From: Geobacillus vulcani PSS1
GTDB lineage: Bacteria; Bacillota; Bacilli; Bacillales; Anoxybacillaceae
Assembly (NCBI RefSeq): GCF_000733845.1
Contig: NZ_JPOI01000001.1
Location: 2,915,001-2,979,000 of the forward strand
Direction: 5' to 3'
DNA length: 64,000 bases
Made by a program: the position numbers and the translations under genes. Shown here in pieces: positions 1-8,778 of this stretch. Positions within the stretch are counted from its first letter, which is position 1; each line of letters begins with the position of its first letter. The notes under the pieces are model-generated. The model worked only from the letters and a program-made list of their open reading frames with translations, did not search any database and was not told the DNA's origin.

Positions 1-81
1 ATGATCGATGAGCGTCGTCTCCGGCACAGCCAGCGTTTTCGAGAGCCGTTTCGGCCAATACGGGTAATGTCTCGTATTCAT
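1..81 (-). CDS. Acyl-CoA synthetase, N-terminal fragment (runs off window)
   Basis: Only the first 27 codons are inside the window, reading leftward off the edge. The peptide begins MNTRHYPYWPKRLSKTL and continues with a VPETTL segment. A YPxWPK...VPxTTL opening is typical of Bacillus long-chain acyl-CoA ligases of the AMP-binding superfamily, so the call rests on family memory of the N-terminus only. A strong GGAGGGG ribosome binding site lies just upstream of the ATG. No catalytic motif can be seen because the rest of the gene is missing. An alternative is any other AMP-forming ligase. Confidence 0.5.
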   Translation of the reverse strand, partial: MNTRHYPYWPKRLSKTLAVPETTLIDH

Positions 82-156
82 TCCGTTCCCCTCCTCCTTT
101 TCACGCGATCGTTCCATGCGGCAGCCTCCGCGCAAGCAGCATTGAATAGCTTTTTT

Positions 157-170
157 ACTGACCGGTTGGT
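157..170. promoter_or_regulatory. Candidate TetR-type operator upstream of acyl-CoA synthetase
   Basis: ACTGACCGGTTGGT is an imperfect inverted repeat (AC..ACCGGT..GT) about 75 bases upstream of the acyl-CoA synthetase start. TetR-family repressors of acyl-CoA metabolism often bind ACCGGT-centred dyads, but no regulator is encoded next to it here, so this is a guess from symmetry and context. Confidence 0.25.
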
Positions 171-232
171 ATATAACCATCCGTTTTTATTGTACACGCT
201 TTCATAAATATTTTCAATAATTTTCAGAATAT

Positions 233-268
233 AAAAAACAAAAAAATACACCGCCTACAACAGGCGGC
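233..268 (-). terminator. Intrinsic terminator of the HAD phosphatase gene
   Basis: On the minus strand a CCGCCT...AGGCGG hairpin (251-267) includes the stop codon of the upstream gene and is followed by a run of seven T and further T-rich sequence. Stem and U-tract are both clear. Confidence 0.8.
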
Positions 269-1091
269 GCAGCACCGGCACACACGCCGACGTGGAAGCG
301 ACAATGAAATCTGCATCCCCTTGTTTTGCCAAGCCATAGGGGTCGATCAACATCGTCCGGCAGCCGAGCCGGCGGGCCGGCGCGATGTCATTGCCGATGT
401 TGTCACCGACGCAAAGCATTTGCCGATAGTCGACGCCAAAACGCGCCCGGATCGCTTCCAAGTGGGCGGCCGTTTGAATCGGTTTGGCAGCTCGGAAAAT
501 TTTATGGTGAAATACATCTGCCAACCCCAGCTTCCGCAAAATGGCTTCGCTGTCCGGCTCCGGACTGTTCGTCATTAACACAAGCGCCGCTTTTTCACAC
601 AATTCGGCGAGCGTCTCCGCCAACCCCGGCGCCCCGTTCATTTTGAATTCCGACCCCATCATCCATTCGCGCGTCTCCAAAAACGCTGCGTAGGTGTCTT
701 CGCTCGTCAATCCGTAATGGCGGCCGATCGAGCTTGGCACCCACCAAAGGTCGCCGATGCTGAAAAAGCGGTCCAAGTCAACCGCCACCGGCTTCGTGTA
801 AACCGTTTCAATCTCCCGCTTCGTCAACGGCTCGCCGCTCCAACGGAACACCTCACGAACCGCGCCTTCTTCGAGCCATACAATCAAGTCTTCTTTCGCA
901 TCGTACACGCTCCCGATGCGAAGCGGATGACAACCGGCGAGCACGGCGCGGTAATCGTCCCAAAACCGCGGCCGATCTGCTTCACGAAGACGTTTCGCCA
1001 CCCGCTCGGCATAATGGTCAAAATGCTCCGTTTCCTCGTATAATGTTCCGTCCAAATCAAAGACGATCGCTTTGATGTCTGCCCCGTGCAT
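255..1091 (-). CDS. HAD-family phosphatase
   Basis: A 278-residue soluble haloacid-dehalogenase superfamily hydrolase. Motif I is DLDGT (D12 nucleophile, D14 acid/base), motif II is the TNS at 174-176, motif III the lysine at about 203 and motif IV GDNIGND at 229-235, all in the correct order. These residues hydrolyse phosphate esters through an aspartyl-phosphate with Mg2+. The cap region (roughly 20-165) is helical and fits subclass I enzymes. A longer reading frame begins at 1157, but the ATG at 1091 has an AAAGGGG site at proper spacing and places motif I at residue 12, as is usual. The substrate cannot be told from sequence. It stands alone with its own terminator. Confidence 0.85.
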   Translation of the reverse strand: MHGADIKAIVFDLDGTLYEETEHFDHYAERVAKRLREADRPRFWDDYRAVLAGCHPLRIGSVYDAKEDLIVWLEEGAVREVFRWSGEPLTKREIETVYTKPVAVDLDRFFSIGDLWWVPSSIGRHYGLTSEDTYAAFLETREWMMGSEFKMNGAPGLAETLAELCEKAALVLMTNSPEPDSEAILRKLGLADVFHHKIFRAAKPIQTAAHLEAIRARFGVDYRQMLCVGDNIGNDIAPARRLGCRTMLIDPYGLAKQGDADFIVASTSACVPVLRRLL

Positions 1092-1214
1092 ACCGTTTCC
1101 CCTTTCTTGGCCCGTCATCATTTGCTTGTTCGTTTTTGGTTGATAGACGAACGCCAATATGGCAAAATATGATTCTAGAAAAGCTTACCATCATGTTGCA
1201 AAGAGGAGGAACAC

Positions 1215-1487
1215 ATGATGAGATTCGTGATCTCGCTTGTCCTTTCCTTTGCGCTCGCAGCCAGCTTTTTCTTCGATTCGTTCCGTTTGGCCGAAGCGGC
1301 AGCCAAAATCCAAACGTATCCAAACTGCGCCGCGCTCAACAAAGATTATCCAGGGGGCGTGGCCCGCTCCGCCTCTGTCAAAAACAAAGGAGGAAAAACG
1401 AGATATAAGCCTTATGTCTCGAAAGCATTATACGATGCCAACAAACGATTGGATCGAGATAAAGATGGGATCGCCTGTGAACGTTAG
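1215..1487 (+). CDS. Small secreted excalibur calcium-binding domain protein
   Basis: A 90-residue protein. Residues 1-28 form a signal peptide (hydrophobic core VISLVLSFALAAS, then AEAAA), so the mature chain is secreted. The mature part is essentially one excalibur domain: a cysteine at 38, a YKPYVSKALYDAN stretch, and the terminal DRDKDGIACE motif with calcium-ligand aspartates at 80, 82 and 84 and a partner cysteine at 88. The two cysteines probably form a disulfide. GAGGAGG lies just upstream of two consecutive ATG codons; either could start. Excalibur domains occur in extracellular nucleases and surface proteins, but here no nuclease domain is present, so the role is unknown. Confidence 0.8.
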   Translation: MMRFVISLVLSFALAASFFFDSFRLAEAAAKIQTYPNCAALNKDYPGGVARSASVKNKGGKTRYKPYVSKALYDANKRLDRDKDGIACER

Positions 1488-1519
1488 CTTCTTTGCGCCC
1501 TCCGTTTCCCATCTTGCTC

Positions 1520-1560
1520 AAAGCCAAAGGGCCACCAGTTCACCCTTTGGCCTTTGTTTT
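1520..1560 (+). terminator. Terminator of the excalibur-domain gene
   Basis: GCCAAAGGG pairs with CCCTTTGGC across an 11-base loop, followed by a T-rich tract ending TTTTCTTTG. It sits about 35 bases after the stop codon. Confidence 0.75.
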
Positions 1561-1579
1561 CTTTGAATGCACATTCCAC

Positions 1580-1689
1580 TCACACCGCCGTTTCCCGTCC
1601 GTTGCCCGCATGAAGGTACACACCCATATACGCCATTAAGAAGACGGCAAGAGCGCCAAATATGGTGATCCTGCGTTCTTCTTCATCAT
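1580..1689 (-). pseudogene. Frameshifted small single-span membrane protein at end of pxp operon
   Basis: An ATGATG at 1689 overlaps the pxpA stop (ATGA, as at other joints of this operon) and follows a GGGAGGAG site, but that frame reads only [17 protein letters not shown] and stops. The neighbouring frame continues with RRITIFGALAVFLMAYMG, then a short tail to a stop at 1580: a clear hydrophobic span with no start of its own. Adding one base near the AAGAAGAAC run would join them into an approximately 36-residue protein with a lysine-rich N-terminus and one membrane helix. I read it as a one-base frameshift, either real decay or a sequence error. Function is unknown. Confidence 0.45.
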
Positions 1690-2453
1690 CTCTCCTCCCG
1701 ACGCACCGCCTGAATGGCGATTCCTTCGTTTTGCAAGGCTTGATAGAGCCGCTTGGCAAATCGCACCGCCTGTTCATTGTCGCCATGGAGACAGATGGTG
1801 TCAGCTTCAATTGCCACATCCGTCCCTTGCACCGAGCGGACGCGCCGGTCGCGGATCATCATGAGCACTTGCTTGACCGCTTCGTCTTCATCCGCGATGA
1901 TAGCGCGCGGATCGCTTCTTGGGGTGAGCGAACCATCCGTCTGATACGTCCGGTCGGCGAACACTTCGCTCGCCGTCCGCAAGCCGTAGGCGCGGCCGGC
2001 GCGGATGAGTTCGCTTCCCGACAAGCCGTATAAGACAAGCATCGGATCGACATCATGCACCGCTTTGGCGATCGCTTCGGCCAGCGCCGCGTCTTTCGCC
2101 GCCATATTGTACAAAGCGCCGTGCGGCTTCACATGCGTCATCACGCCGCCTTCCGCCTTCACAAACGCAGCCAGCGCGCCGATTTGGTAGACGACATAGG
2201 CGTATACTTCCTCTGACGAAACGGCCATGGCGCGCCGTCCAAAGCCAAACAAGTCCGGAAACCCCGGATGGGCGCCGATGGCCACTCCATGACGAATCGC
2301 AAGCTGCACCGTCCGCCGCATGACGAGCGGGTCGCCGGCGTGAAACCCGCAGGCGATGTTGACGGAAGTCACATACGATAAGATTTCTTCTTGTCCAAGC
2401 CTATACACCCCAAAGCTTTCGCCGAAATCGCAATTCAAATCAATCGTCCTCAC
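1686..2453 (-). CDS. pxpA: 5-oxoprolinase subunit A (LamB/YcsF family)
   Basis: A 255-residue protein with the LamB/YcsF signature near its N-terminus ([12 protein letters not shown]) followed by [16 protein letters not shown] and VKPHGALYN. PxpA with PxpB and PxpC forms the bacterial ATP-dependent 5-oxoprolinase that opens L-pyroglutamate to glutamate, repairing spontaneously cyclised glutamine. The start is taken as GTG at 2453, which overlaps the pxpC stop (GTGA) and has a GGGAGGGAG site; upstream ATG codons would lie deep inside pxpC. It is the last intact gene of the kipR-pxpB-pxpC-pxpA operon. Confidence 0.93.
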   Translation of the reverse strand: MRTIDLNCDFGESFGVYRLGQEEILSYVTSVNIACGFHAGDPLVMRRTVQLAIRHGVAIGAHPGFPDLFGFGRRAMAVSSEEVYAYVVYQIGALAAFVKAEGGVMTHVKPHGALYNMAAKDAALAEAIAKAVHDVDPMLVLYGLSGSELIRAGRAYGLRTASEVFADRTYQTDGSLTPRSDPRAIIADEDEAVKQVLMMIRDRRVRSVQGTDVAIEADTICLHGDNEQAVRFAKRLYQALQNEGIAIQAVRREER

Positions 2454-3421
2454 CGTTCTCCCTCCCATTGACGGCGAATGGCGGCAATCCAACGAAGCAA
2501 TCGATGATGTTGTTCCTTATAAAGACGCGTTGCTTCCTCCGAAGTAATCAACTGAAATTGCAGACAATCGCCCGGGCGAGCCTGCGCCAAAATCGGCAAA
2601 TCGACCGCCGCGACTTGGGCGATGCGCGGATAGCCGCCCGATGTTTGGCTGTCGGCCATCAATACAATCGGTCGGCCGGATGCCGGGACCTGCACCGTAC
2701 CGAAAACGACTGCTTCCGAGACCATCTCCCGCTCGCGTACAAGCGCCAACGCTGGTCCAGAAAGCCGATAGCCGGTTCGGTCGGACTGCGGCGTCACTTC
2801 ATAACGGGCGGCGAAAAACTGGCGGCGACTCTCCGGCGTAAATTCATCATACTCCGGACCGGGAATCACGCGCACCGTTTTTGTTTTCCCGTCAATATAG
2901 GAAGCGGCTAGACGCGAAAGCCCCCAGCGGATCGAGCCAACCGCAGTGAACGGGTGCATAGCGCCGACCGGAAGCACATCTCCACGGCGCAACGGCCGCC
3001 CCGCCAAACCACCAAGCTGCGCTGGAACATACGTGGAGCGGCTGCCCATCACGGGCGGCACATCGATGCCGCCTGATACCGCGATATACGCCCGAAACCC
3101 CGTCCGACACACTCCCACTTCAAGCACATCCCCCGGTTTGACGATCTCCGGTTTCCAAAGGGAAATCGGCTGCCCATTGAGCGCGCACGGGAAATCGCCC
3201 CCGCACACCGCAACGACGGCCTCAACGCGAAACCGAAGCGTCGGTCCGGCCATCGTCACTTCCAGCACTGCTTCATCACCGCTGTTGCCGACAAGCGCAT
3301 TGGCAAGACGATATGCCCATGCATCCATGGCTCCGCTCGTTGGCACACCGGCATGCCGGTAACCGGTGCGTCCGCTATCTTGGACGGTTGTAAAAAATCC
3401 GCTCTCGATGACGTCAATCAT
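2450..3421 (-). CDS. pxpC: 5-oxoprolinase subunit C (KipA family)
   Basis: A 323-residue carboxyltransferase subdomain A/B protein (KipA/biotin-dependent carboxylase-like fold). The N-terminus [20 protein letters not shown] with GVPTSGAMD is diagnostic, as are the later [15 protein letters not shown] and the [11 protein letters not shown] and [16 protein letters not shown] segments. It is a subunit of the PxpABC 5-oxoprolinase; in Bacillus the KipA name comes from its effect on the KipI inhibitor of sporulation kinase KinA. The ATG at 3421 overlaps the pxpB stop by 8 bases and has a GGAGCGAGG site, so translation is probably coupled. Confidence 0.92.
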   Translation of the reverse strand: MIDVIESGFFTTVQDSGRTGYRHAGVPTSGAMDAWAYRLANALVGNSGDEAVLEVTMAGPTLRFRVEAVVAVCGGDFPCALNGQPISLWKPEIVKPGDVLEVGVCRTGFRAYIAVSGGIDVPPVMGSRSTYVPAQLGGLAGRPLRRGDVLPVGAMHPFTAVGSIRWGLSRLAASYIDGKTKTVRVIPGPEYDEFTPESRRQFFAARYEVTPQSDRTGYRLSGPALALVREREMVSEAVVFGTVQVPASGRPIVLMADSQTSGGYPRIAQVAAVDLPILAQARPGDCLQFQLITSEEATRLYKEQHHRLLRWIAAIRRQWEGER

Positions 3422-4106
3422 GTTCCTCGCTCCAACGTGCAAATTCCTTGGCGTCAATGGGCTGAAACTCGACGATATCGCCAGCGGCAAGCAAACTCGG
3501 CTCAGCCCGGCACGGGTCAAACAGCTTCAGCGGCGTCCGGCCAATCAACTGCCAGCCGCCCGGCGTGGCAAGCGGATAGACGCCTGTCTGTCCACCGGCG
3601 ATGCCGACCGAACCGGCTGGCACTTTTGTGCGCGGCACCGGCCTCCTTGGCGTCGCCAAGCGCGGCGACAGCCCTCCTAAATAGGCAAATCCAGGAGAAA
3701 AGCCGATCATATAAACTCGGTAGCGTCCGGTCGAATGAAGCGTCACCACCTCGTTTTCCGTCATCCCATGAAAGCGGGCGACATCCGACAAATCCGGACC
3801 GAATTCGCCGCCGTAACAGACGGGAATGACGACCGTACGCGCCAAACGCCGCACCGCTTGTTCAGGCTGCCTGATGTTTTTCCTTATCCATGCGCCTACG
3901 CCGATGTAATCGATGACCAATGGATCATAGTAGATGGTGAGCGACGAAAACGCCGGCACGATCTCCTCGATGCCTTCTTTTTTCTCTGCCTCAAGACGGG
4001 CTGCCGCCCCATGGACGACTTCGTTCACCGCCTCATCAATGCAGTCGGCGAACCGAACCGTCACCGCATATTCGCATAGCGGAAACAACGTATACTCCAT
4101 CCTCAT
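3414..4106 (-). CDS. pxpB: 5-oxoprolinase subunit B (KipI family)
   Basis: A 230-residue KipI-family protein. The C-terminal half carries the typical IGFSPGFAYLGGL and the proline-rich RPVPRTKVPAGSVGIAGGQTG block, which forms the cyclophilin-like carboxyltransferase subdomain. It acts with PxpA and PxpC in pyroglutamate hydrolysis; in B. subtilis KipI also inhibits KinA. Its ATG overlaps the kipR stop (ATGA). A second in-frame ATG two codons downstream is equally possible. Being translated between the regulator and the other two subunits fits a stoichiometric complex. Confidence 0.92.
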   Translation of the reverse strand: MRMEYTLFPLCEYAVTVRFADCIDEAVNEVVHGAAARLEAEKKEGIEEIVPAFSSLTIYYDPLVIDYIGVGAWIRKNIRQPEQAVRRLARTVVIPVCYGGEFGPDLSDVARFHGMTENEVVTLHSTGRYRVYMIGFSPGFAYLGGLSPRLATPRRPVPRTKVPAGSVGIAGGQTGVYPLATPGGWQLIGRTPLKLFDPCRAEPSLLAAGDIVEFQPIDAKEFARWSEEHD

Positions 4107-4852
4107 CCCTTCCCTCGAAAGCCGAGTTCGCGCGAAATGTCCATCGCCGCCTTCTTCAGAAGCGGAACGATGCGCACCACATCATCCGACGAAAAGCGTT
4201 GTTCCGGTCCGGCAACGCTCAGCCCGGCGACCGCCGCACCTTCATGGTTGAAAATCGGCACAGCAACGGCGGCAGAATAATTTTCCAGCTCGGAATAGCT
4301 GACTGTGTAGCCGCGCTCCCGATCCATCTCCAGCAACCGGCGCAGCGCTTCTTTGTCGGTCACCGTATGTTTGGCGATTTTTACAAGCTCGACGTGTTCT
4401 AAATAACGTTCCCGATCCTCCTTGTCCATAAACGCGAGCAACACGCGCGGACACGCACCGGCGTACAGCGGAGCGCGCCGCCCAACTTTCGTATAAACGC
4501 GCACCGGCTCGGATGTCTCGACTTTTTCAATATACAGCGCCTCATCGCCGTCGCGGATGACTAAATTGACTGCTTCGTTCGTCTCCTCTTTCAGCCGCTT
4601 CATCACCGGCAGCGCCGCTCGGCGAATATCGAGCCGCTCGGCGACGAGCGCGCCAAACGTCAAGAAGGCTAGCCCCAACTCATAGTGATCGCCTCGCTTT
4701 TGCAAAAAACCGAGGACAACAAGCGACTGCGCCATTCGGTACACCGACGTTTTGGGCATCCCCAGCCGCTCGACCATCTCCGGCAAGGTCAATCGTTCAC
4801 AATCGAGAAACAAATCAAGCAGTTCTTTTGTTTTTAACACCGTTTTGTTCAT
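4103..4852 (-). CDS. kipR: IclR-family regulator of the pxp operon
   Basis: A 249-residue IclR-family protein. Residues 1-65 are a winged helix with MPKTSVYRMAQSLVVLG as recognition region, and 75-245 the ligand-binding domain with the family features RAPLYAGACPRVLLAF and GYTVSYSELENYSAAVAVPIF. KipR represses the kip operon in B. subtilis. Here it is the first gene of the operon, not the last, and overlaps pxpB by ATGA, so it should control itself. A promoter and short repeated elements lie directly upstream. Confidence 0.88.
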   Translation of the reverse strand: MNKTVLKTKELLDLFLDCERLTLPEMVERLGMPKTSVYRMAQSLVVLGFLQKRGDHYELGLAFLTFGALVAERLDIRRAALPVMKRLKEETNEAVNLVIRDGDEALYIEKVETSEPVRVYTKVGRRAPLYAGACPRVLLAFMDKEDRERYLEHVELVKIAKHTVTDKEALRRLLEMDRERGYTVSYSELENYSAAVAVPIFNHEGAAVAGLSVAGPEQRFSSDDVVRIVPLLKKAAMDISRELGFRGKG

Positions 4853-4869
4853 CGTCGCCCCTCTGTTCC

Positions 4870-4942
4870 GAATATCAGAATATCAATTCCAAAATACGAG
4901 TTATCTATTTCTTATTATAATGAAAAGTAGAACAACTTTCTA
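4870..4942 (-). promoter_or_regulatory. kipR promoter with repeated GAATATC elements
   Basis: On the minus strand TAGAAA (4937-4942), a 17-base spacer and a perfect TATAAT (4914-4919) make a sigma-A promoter. Between the expected transcript start and the kipR ATG, GAATATC and AGAATATC repeat in direct orientation flanked by TTCC elements (4868-4890), a plausible autoregulatory operator. Confidence 0.55.
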
Positions 4943-4950
4943 TACATAAA

Positions 4951-4977
4951 ATGAAAAGCGCCCGCTCAACGGACGCT
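4951..4977 (-). terminator. Terminator of the GNAT gene
   Basis: AGCGTCCG and CGGGCGCT pair around a 5-base loop, followed on the minus strand by TTTTCATTTT. It begins only a few bases after the stop codon at 4985. Confidence 0.8.
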
Positions 4978-4984
4978 GTTGGAT

Positions 4985-5419
4985 TTAAATCGATAAGCGT
5001 TTCAAAAACACATAACTTACTTTTTGATATTCCATTTTTTCCTCATAGAAGCGATGGGCGTCAATCCGCTGCAGGCCGGATGACAGCGAGACAATCCCGT
5101 AGCCATGCTCCCTCGCCCATTCGTGCACATGCGACAGCAGCACTTTTCCATACCCTTTCGAACGCTCGGTTGATGTCGTGACTAAATCGCAAACCCAAAT
5201 AAAACGGCCGTTATAGAGCGTGATCATCGGCATGAATCCGACAGCAGCAACCATTTTGTCCCCTTCGTAAAGCGCCGCGAGCTTATACCCTTCTTTTTCT
5301 TGCGCTTCACGCACAAGCGCCACGTATGTTTCCTCATCCAAATGGGTGCGCAGCTCGCGCATGACCGGAAAAGCGCTTCTTACTTCCTCCTCCGTTTCGA
5401 GCCAAACGAATTGCGGCAT
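4985..5419 (-). CDS. GNAT-family N-acetyltransferase
   Basis: A 144-residue protein of the GCN5-related N-acetyltransferase fold. The acetyl-CoA loop is visible as TERSKGYGKVLLSHV (R/Q-x-x-G-x-G) at about 86-100, preceded by the beta strands WVCDLVTTS and followed by the LSSGLQRIDAHRFYEEKMEY helix, where the tyrosine region usually supplies the general acid. A start three codons earlier is open, but the AAGGGAG site is spaced 9 bases from the ATG at 5419. Substrate unknown. It is monocistronic. Confidence 0.85.
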   Translation of the reverse strand: MPQFVWLETEEEVRSAFPVMRELRTHLDEETYVALVREAQEKEGYKLAALYEGDKMVAAVGFMPMITLYNGRFIWVCDLVTTSTERSKGYGKVLLSHVHEWAREHGYGIVSLSSGLQRIDAHRFYEEKMEYQKVSYVFLKRLSI

Positions 5420-5592
5420 GATTCCCATCTCCCTTCTCTTTATACATTCATGATTTCAATGTTTGACCAAAAGTGAAACCGCCGCCTTTCCGCAACGTTG
5501 ATCATCGTTTCGAAAGAAGACTCCGCTTCAAGCGCGTAAAGGGCGCAGCCCAGCGATCAGTGGAAGATGAATGTCGGCTGATAAACCAGCAA

Positions 5593-6294
5593 TTACAGCT
5601 GCAGCCGCAAATACGGCTTCAGCGTTGAAAACGGGATCAGGAATTCGCGAATACCGGCGGCGTAAGGAGCTATTTCATACAGTCCATAGTACACAACTAT
5701 CCCCTTCGGAGTGAGATAGTACGGCTGGCCGTTTTTCAGCTCTTTGACCACATCTACCGCGTTTTCAAAATATATGTCCGGCTCTTTTTCGATCTGCTTG
5801 ACGATTTCTTCAACAATCACTTGTTGATAACGGCTTCCCTTTTTGAATAAATCGCTTAATTTCAACTCTTTGCCCTGGTTAAAATCGAAATTGTGAGGGA
5901 TTTTCACCGTCATCCCATGAGCGCCTCCCGTATAGCTGTAAAACTCGACAGGGATGCTTACAATGCCGTTTTGGTTATACGTGACATCAAACCGGCTGAC
6001 CGCCGTATGGAGATGATACGGAAACCCTTGCTGCTGGCTGAGGACAAAATTTTGCTTGGCCTGTTTTTCTATTTCCCTTTTGAAATCAAGAGCTTGTTTT
6101 TGCAATAGGCGATTGGCTTTTTGCTGAAACGGCTTATTCACCGCCCCCGATATGATCGGAATCGCCATATTGACTTCGATGAGTTTGTCCTTGTATTGAA
6201 TCGTCCGGCTTGTCACGTTCAGAGCATAACTGTATCCCGGCAGCAGCAGGGCAAGGCAAAGGATCAACAACAACCATGGCTTCTTGTTCACCAT
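5593..6294 (-). CDS. Secreted DUF3298/DUF4163 domain protein
   Basis: A 233-residue exported protein. Residues 1-25 are a signal peptide (KKPWLLLILCLALLLPGYSYA). A DUF4163-like beta-rich segment follows, then the DUF3298 region with YSYTGGAHGMT (about 140-150) and LKLSDLFKKGS, the arrangement seen in the extracellular part of RsiV-like anti-sigma factors and PdaC-type proteins. There is no membrane anchor or catalytic domain, so it is probably an extracellular or wall-associated binding protein. GGAGGGAG precedes the start at good spacing. The 160 bases between it and the GNAT gene hold no recognisable feature. Confidence 0.8.
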   Translation of the reverse strand: MVNKKPWLLLILCLALLLPGYSYALNVTSRTIQYKDKLIEVNMAIPIISGAVNKPFQQKANRLLQKQALDFKREIEKQAKQNFVLSQQQGFPYHLHTAVSRFDVTYNQNGIVSIPVEFYSYTGGAHGMTVKIPHNFDFNQGKELKLSDLFKKGSRYQQVIVEEIVKQIEKEPDIYFENAVDVVKELKNGQPYYLTPKGIVVYYGLYEIAPYAAGIREFLIPFSTLKPYLRLQL

Positions 6295-6450
6295 ATATCA
6301 CTCCCTCCTATAAGAAATGCATGTAAAGTTTGCGCCCAAACCACATGCCTTATGCACAGAAGGCTGGGAGAAAGAAAAACGCCAGCCGGTTATTCGCAAA
6401 CCAGCTGGATCGTTTTCATCCCCCAGCGCCCCTTTCAATGGACCGGTTGA

Positions 6451-7971
6451 TCACGCCAGCGAAGCGAGCACAGCCGGCAAGGCCTCCACAACGTCCGACG
6501 CCAATACATCCCAGGGCGAATGACCGTGTTGAACAAGCCAATCAGCAGCCTTTCCATGCACGAACACCGCATTGCTCACCGCCGGCTGCACCGCCTCGTG
6601 CTGCAACAAAAACGCCCCCACAATGCCCGTTAACACGTCACCGCTGCCGCCTTTCGCCAAAGCCGGATTGCCGGTCGTGTTGACATATTGTGATCCATCC
6701 GGCGTGGTGACGATCGTGTACGGCCCTTTCAACACGACATACACGCCATATTCCATCGCCAACCGCTTGGATAACCCAAAGCGGTCGTGCTCGACCTCGC
6801 GAATGGAGCGATGGACGATGCGCGCCATTTCCCCCGGATGCGGGGTGATCACCGTCGGCGCGCTTCGGCGTCGCACTTGTTCAGCATAATCTTCCCAAAA
6901 AAACAGGGCGTCCGCATCGAGGACAAGCGGCACCGGCCGGCGCACAAGTTCGCAGACCAGGCGGCGCGCCCCTTCCGTTCTCCCCATGCCTGGACCAACG
7001 GCGAGCGCATCGACATCCAGCCCGTCCCAATCGGTCGCTCCGGCAAACGCTCCCCCTTCGGCCGGCCATGGCCTGCACATCGCCTCGGGCATCCGATTGG
7101 CAACGGCTTCGTACACTGTTTCTGGAACAGCCATGGTCACCAACCCAGCCCCGCTTCGCAGCGCTGCCTTGGCGGCGAGCGTCACCGCTCCTGCCATAGC
7201 TTTCGATCCGCCGACTACAAGCAGTTTGCCATACGTTCCTTTATGCGAGGACCGCCTCCGCTTTGGCATCGTCCGCATGACATCGCTTCGCTCCCACACG
7301 AACCGACGGGCTGCATTCGTTTTGACCACGAGCGGTGGAATGCCGATATCCACAACAACAAGCTCTCCGTAATAATCGGCCGCTGGGAACGTATACGCCC
7401 CAAGCTTCGGGCATTGAATGGTGAACGTCACATCCGCGCGAACGGCTGCAGCCACATCACCGCCCTCGGCCGGCACCCCGCTTGGCACATCGATTGCGTA
7501 CACAACAGCCCGCGAGCGGTTCAGTTGTTCAATGATTTCTTGATACGGAGAGCGAACCTCGCCTTTCACGCCGATGCCAAGGAGCGCATCAATGATCACG
7601 TCGTAGTGCGGCGCACGCATCGCAAACTCTTGTTCATTCCCTTCATACGGAATCCACGAATACCCGGACCGCTCGTACACCTCAAGCGCGGTGCGCGCCG
7701 CTCCTTTCACCTTTTCCTTTGGTGGAACGAGCCATACATCGGTTTCGTAGCCGTAGCTTTTCAACATGCGGGCAACGACAAACCCATCCCCGCCGTTGTT
7801 GCCCGCCCCGGCAAGCACCGCCACGTTAGCAGCGCGCGAAATTCGTTCTTTCAGTGCTGAAAACAGCGCCTGTCCGGCGTTTTCCATCAACGAATCAGCG
7901 CTGATGCCGATCCGCTCCGTCACTTCTCGGTCGATGGCGTACATCTCATTAGATGTTACGATCGGAATCAT
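6451..7971 (-). CDS. nnrD: Bifunctional NAD(P)H-hydrate epimerase / ADP-dependent dehydratase
   Basis: A 506-residue fusion that repairs hydrated NADH and NADPH. The YjeF_N epimerase domain (1-220) shows AGAGNNGGDGFVVARML at 54-70 and VYAIDVPSGVPAEGG. The C-terminal ribokinase-like dehydratase domain (about 230-500) shows GKLLVVGGSKAMAGAV, ITPHPGEMARI, LKGPYTIV and the GNPALAKGGSGDVLTG nucleotide-binding loop. The full length matches the usual fused enzyme of Bacillaceae. A GAAAGGGG site supports the start. It is transcribed alone. Confidence 0.93.
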   Translation of the reverse strand: MIPIVTSNEMYAIDREVTERIGISADSLMENAGQALFSALKERISRAANVAVLAGAGNNGGDGFVVARMLKSYGYETDVWLVPPKEKVKGAARTALEVYERSGYSWIPYEGNEQEFAMRAPHYDVIIDALLGIGVKGEVRSPYQEIIEQLNRSRAVVYAIDVPSGVPAEGGDVAAAVRADVTFTIQCPKLGAYTFPAADYYGELVVVDIGIPPLVVKTNAARRFVWERSDVMRTMPKRRRSSHKGTYGKLLVVGGSKAMAGAVTLAAKAALRSGAGLVTMAVPETVYEAVANRMPEAMCRPWPAEGGAFAGATDWDGLDVDALAVGPGMGRTEGARRLVCELVRRPVPLVLDADALFFWEDYAEQVRRRSAPTVITPHPGEMARIVHRSIREVEHDRFGLSKRLAMEYGVYVVLKGPYTIVTTPDGSQYVNTTGNPALAKGGSGDVLTGIVGAFLLQHEAVQPAVSNAVFVHGKAADWLVQHGHSPWDVLASDVVEALPAVLASLA

Positions 7972-8275
7972 GTTCTTTTCCCCTTTCGATTTCCACTGCT
8001 ATGTTTGATGTACCATGTTTTCATAAGGAAAGACGCGCCGAAACGTTTCCCTTAAGCTGCAGAAGGCAACCGCCAAAGCCAACAGGTAATTAAGGAGGAA
8101 AACCGAAATGGAGATGGAAGCAACACCAACAGCCGGGACGCGCCACTGCCACACAATCCTCATATCTTCTACCATATCTTCACCACGAAGAACCTCGTTC
8201 CCACCGTAGGCAAGTAGGGGGGAAGAAGATCAACGCCGCCTTGCGCCTTATCATATCCGCTTATCCATTTTGCCG
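7972..8275. other. Gap without a convincing gene
   Basis: About 300 bases. A 33-codon frame at 8108-8209 follows a good AAGGAGG site, but its predicted peptide (MEMEATPTAGTRHCHT...) is low in complexity and unlike anything I know. No promoter, RNA structure or repeat stands out. Confidence 0.4.
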
Positions 8276-8312
8276 AAAAACGACGGCCATCGCCTTCACG
8301 ATGACCGCCGTC
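8276..8312 (-). terminator. Terminator of the zinc finger gene
   Basis: CGACGGCCATCG (8281-8292) pairs with CGATGACCGCCGTC (8299-8312) with one small bulge; five T follow on the minus strand. Confidence 0.75.
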
Positions 8313-8316
8313 TTGC

Positions 8317-8721
8317 TCAAGGCCGCTTGGCGATCACTTGCAGCCCAAACTGCAGGCAATCGTCACAAATCGCCGCCAGCGGACCTTGGGCCAGCCTTGG
8401 TTTTTCTTTGAGACAAAACGAGCAACGGCCGCCGCCATGCGCCTTTTCTGCCTCCAAGGACAACGTCTCCTCAATTTTTTCCAATGAGAAGACCGTCAAC
8501 GCCTCGTATACATTATCAAGCAACTGATCATCAATATAGGCGCATTTTCCTTCCCACCGGAGCGCGATGAGTTTCGCCGCCACCGCCATCCCTTCGTAAA
8601 ACCGGCGCCGAGCCTCGTCCGCACTTTGCTCGGCCATAGCGATCAATTCATCGGCAAAATGCTCAAGCGCCCGAGGCGTGCAATCATTAAGCCACCGTGT
8701 TGTTCCGTTTGCCATACCCAT
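8317..8721 (-). CDS. Small ClpX-type C4 zinc finger protein
   Basis: A 134-residue protein whose C-terminus carries a C4 zinc site of the ClpX N-domain kind: CSFC at 100-103 and CDDC at 119-122, with GPLAAICDDCLQFG closely matching the zf-C4_ClpX pattern. The first 90 residues are a helical region rich in acidic residues without a known domain. There is no AAA+ module, so it is not ClpX; it may be an adaptor or recognition protein. The ATG at 8721 is chosen because GAGGGAGGGG lies at correct distance; an earlier start at 8751 has none. Confidence 0.75.
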   Translation of the reverse strand: MGMANGTTRWLNDCTPRALEHFADELIAMAEQSADEARRRFYEGMAVAAKLIALRWEGKCAYIDDQLLDNVYEALTVFSLEKIEETLSLEAEKAHGGGRCSFCLKEKPRLAQGPLAAICDDCLQFGLQVIAKRP

Positions 8722-8778
8722 TTCCCCTCCCTCGTTTCTTTCCCTTTTCAATACGACAAACGGGCGTATTTTCCTTCT

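Noticed and set aside
8108..8209. 33-codon frame after a good AAGGAGG site
   Set aside because: Low-complexity peptide, no homology I can name, no promoter; probably chance.
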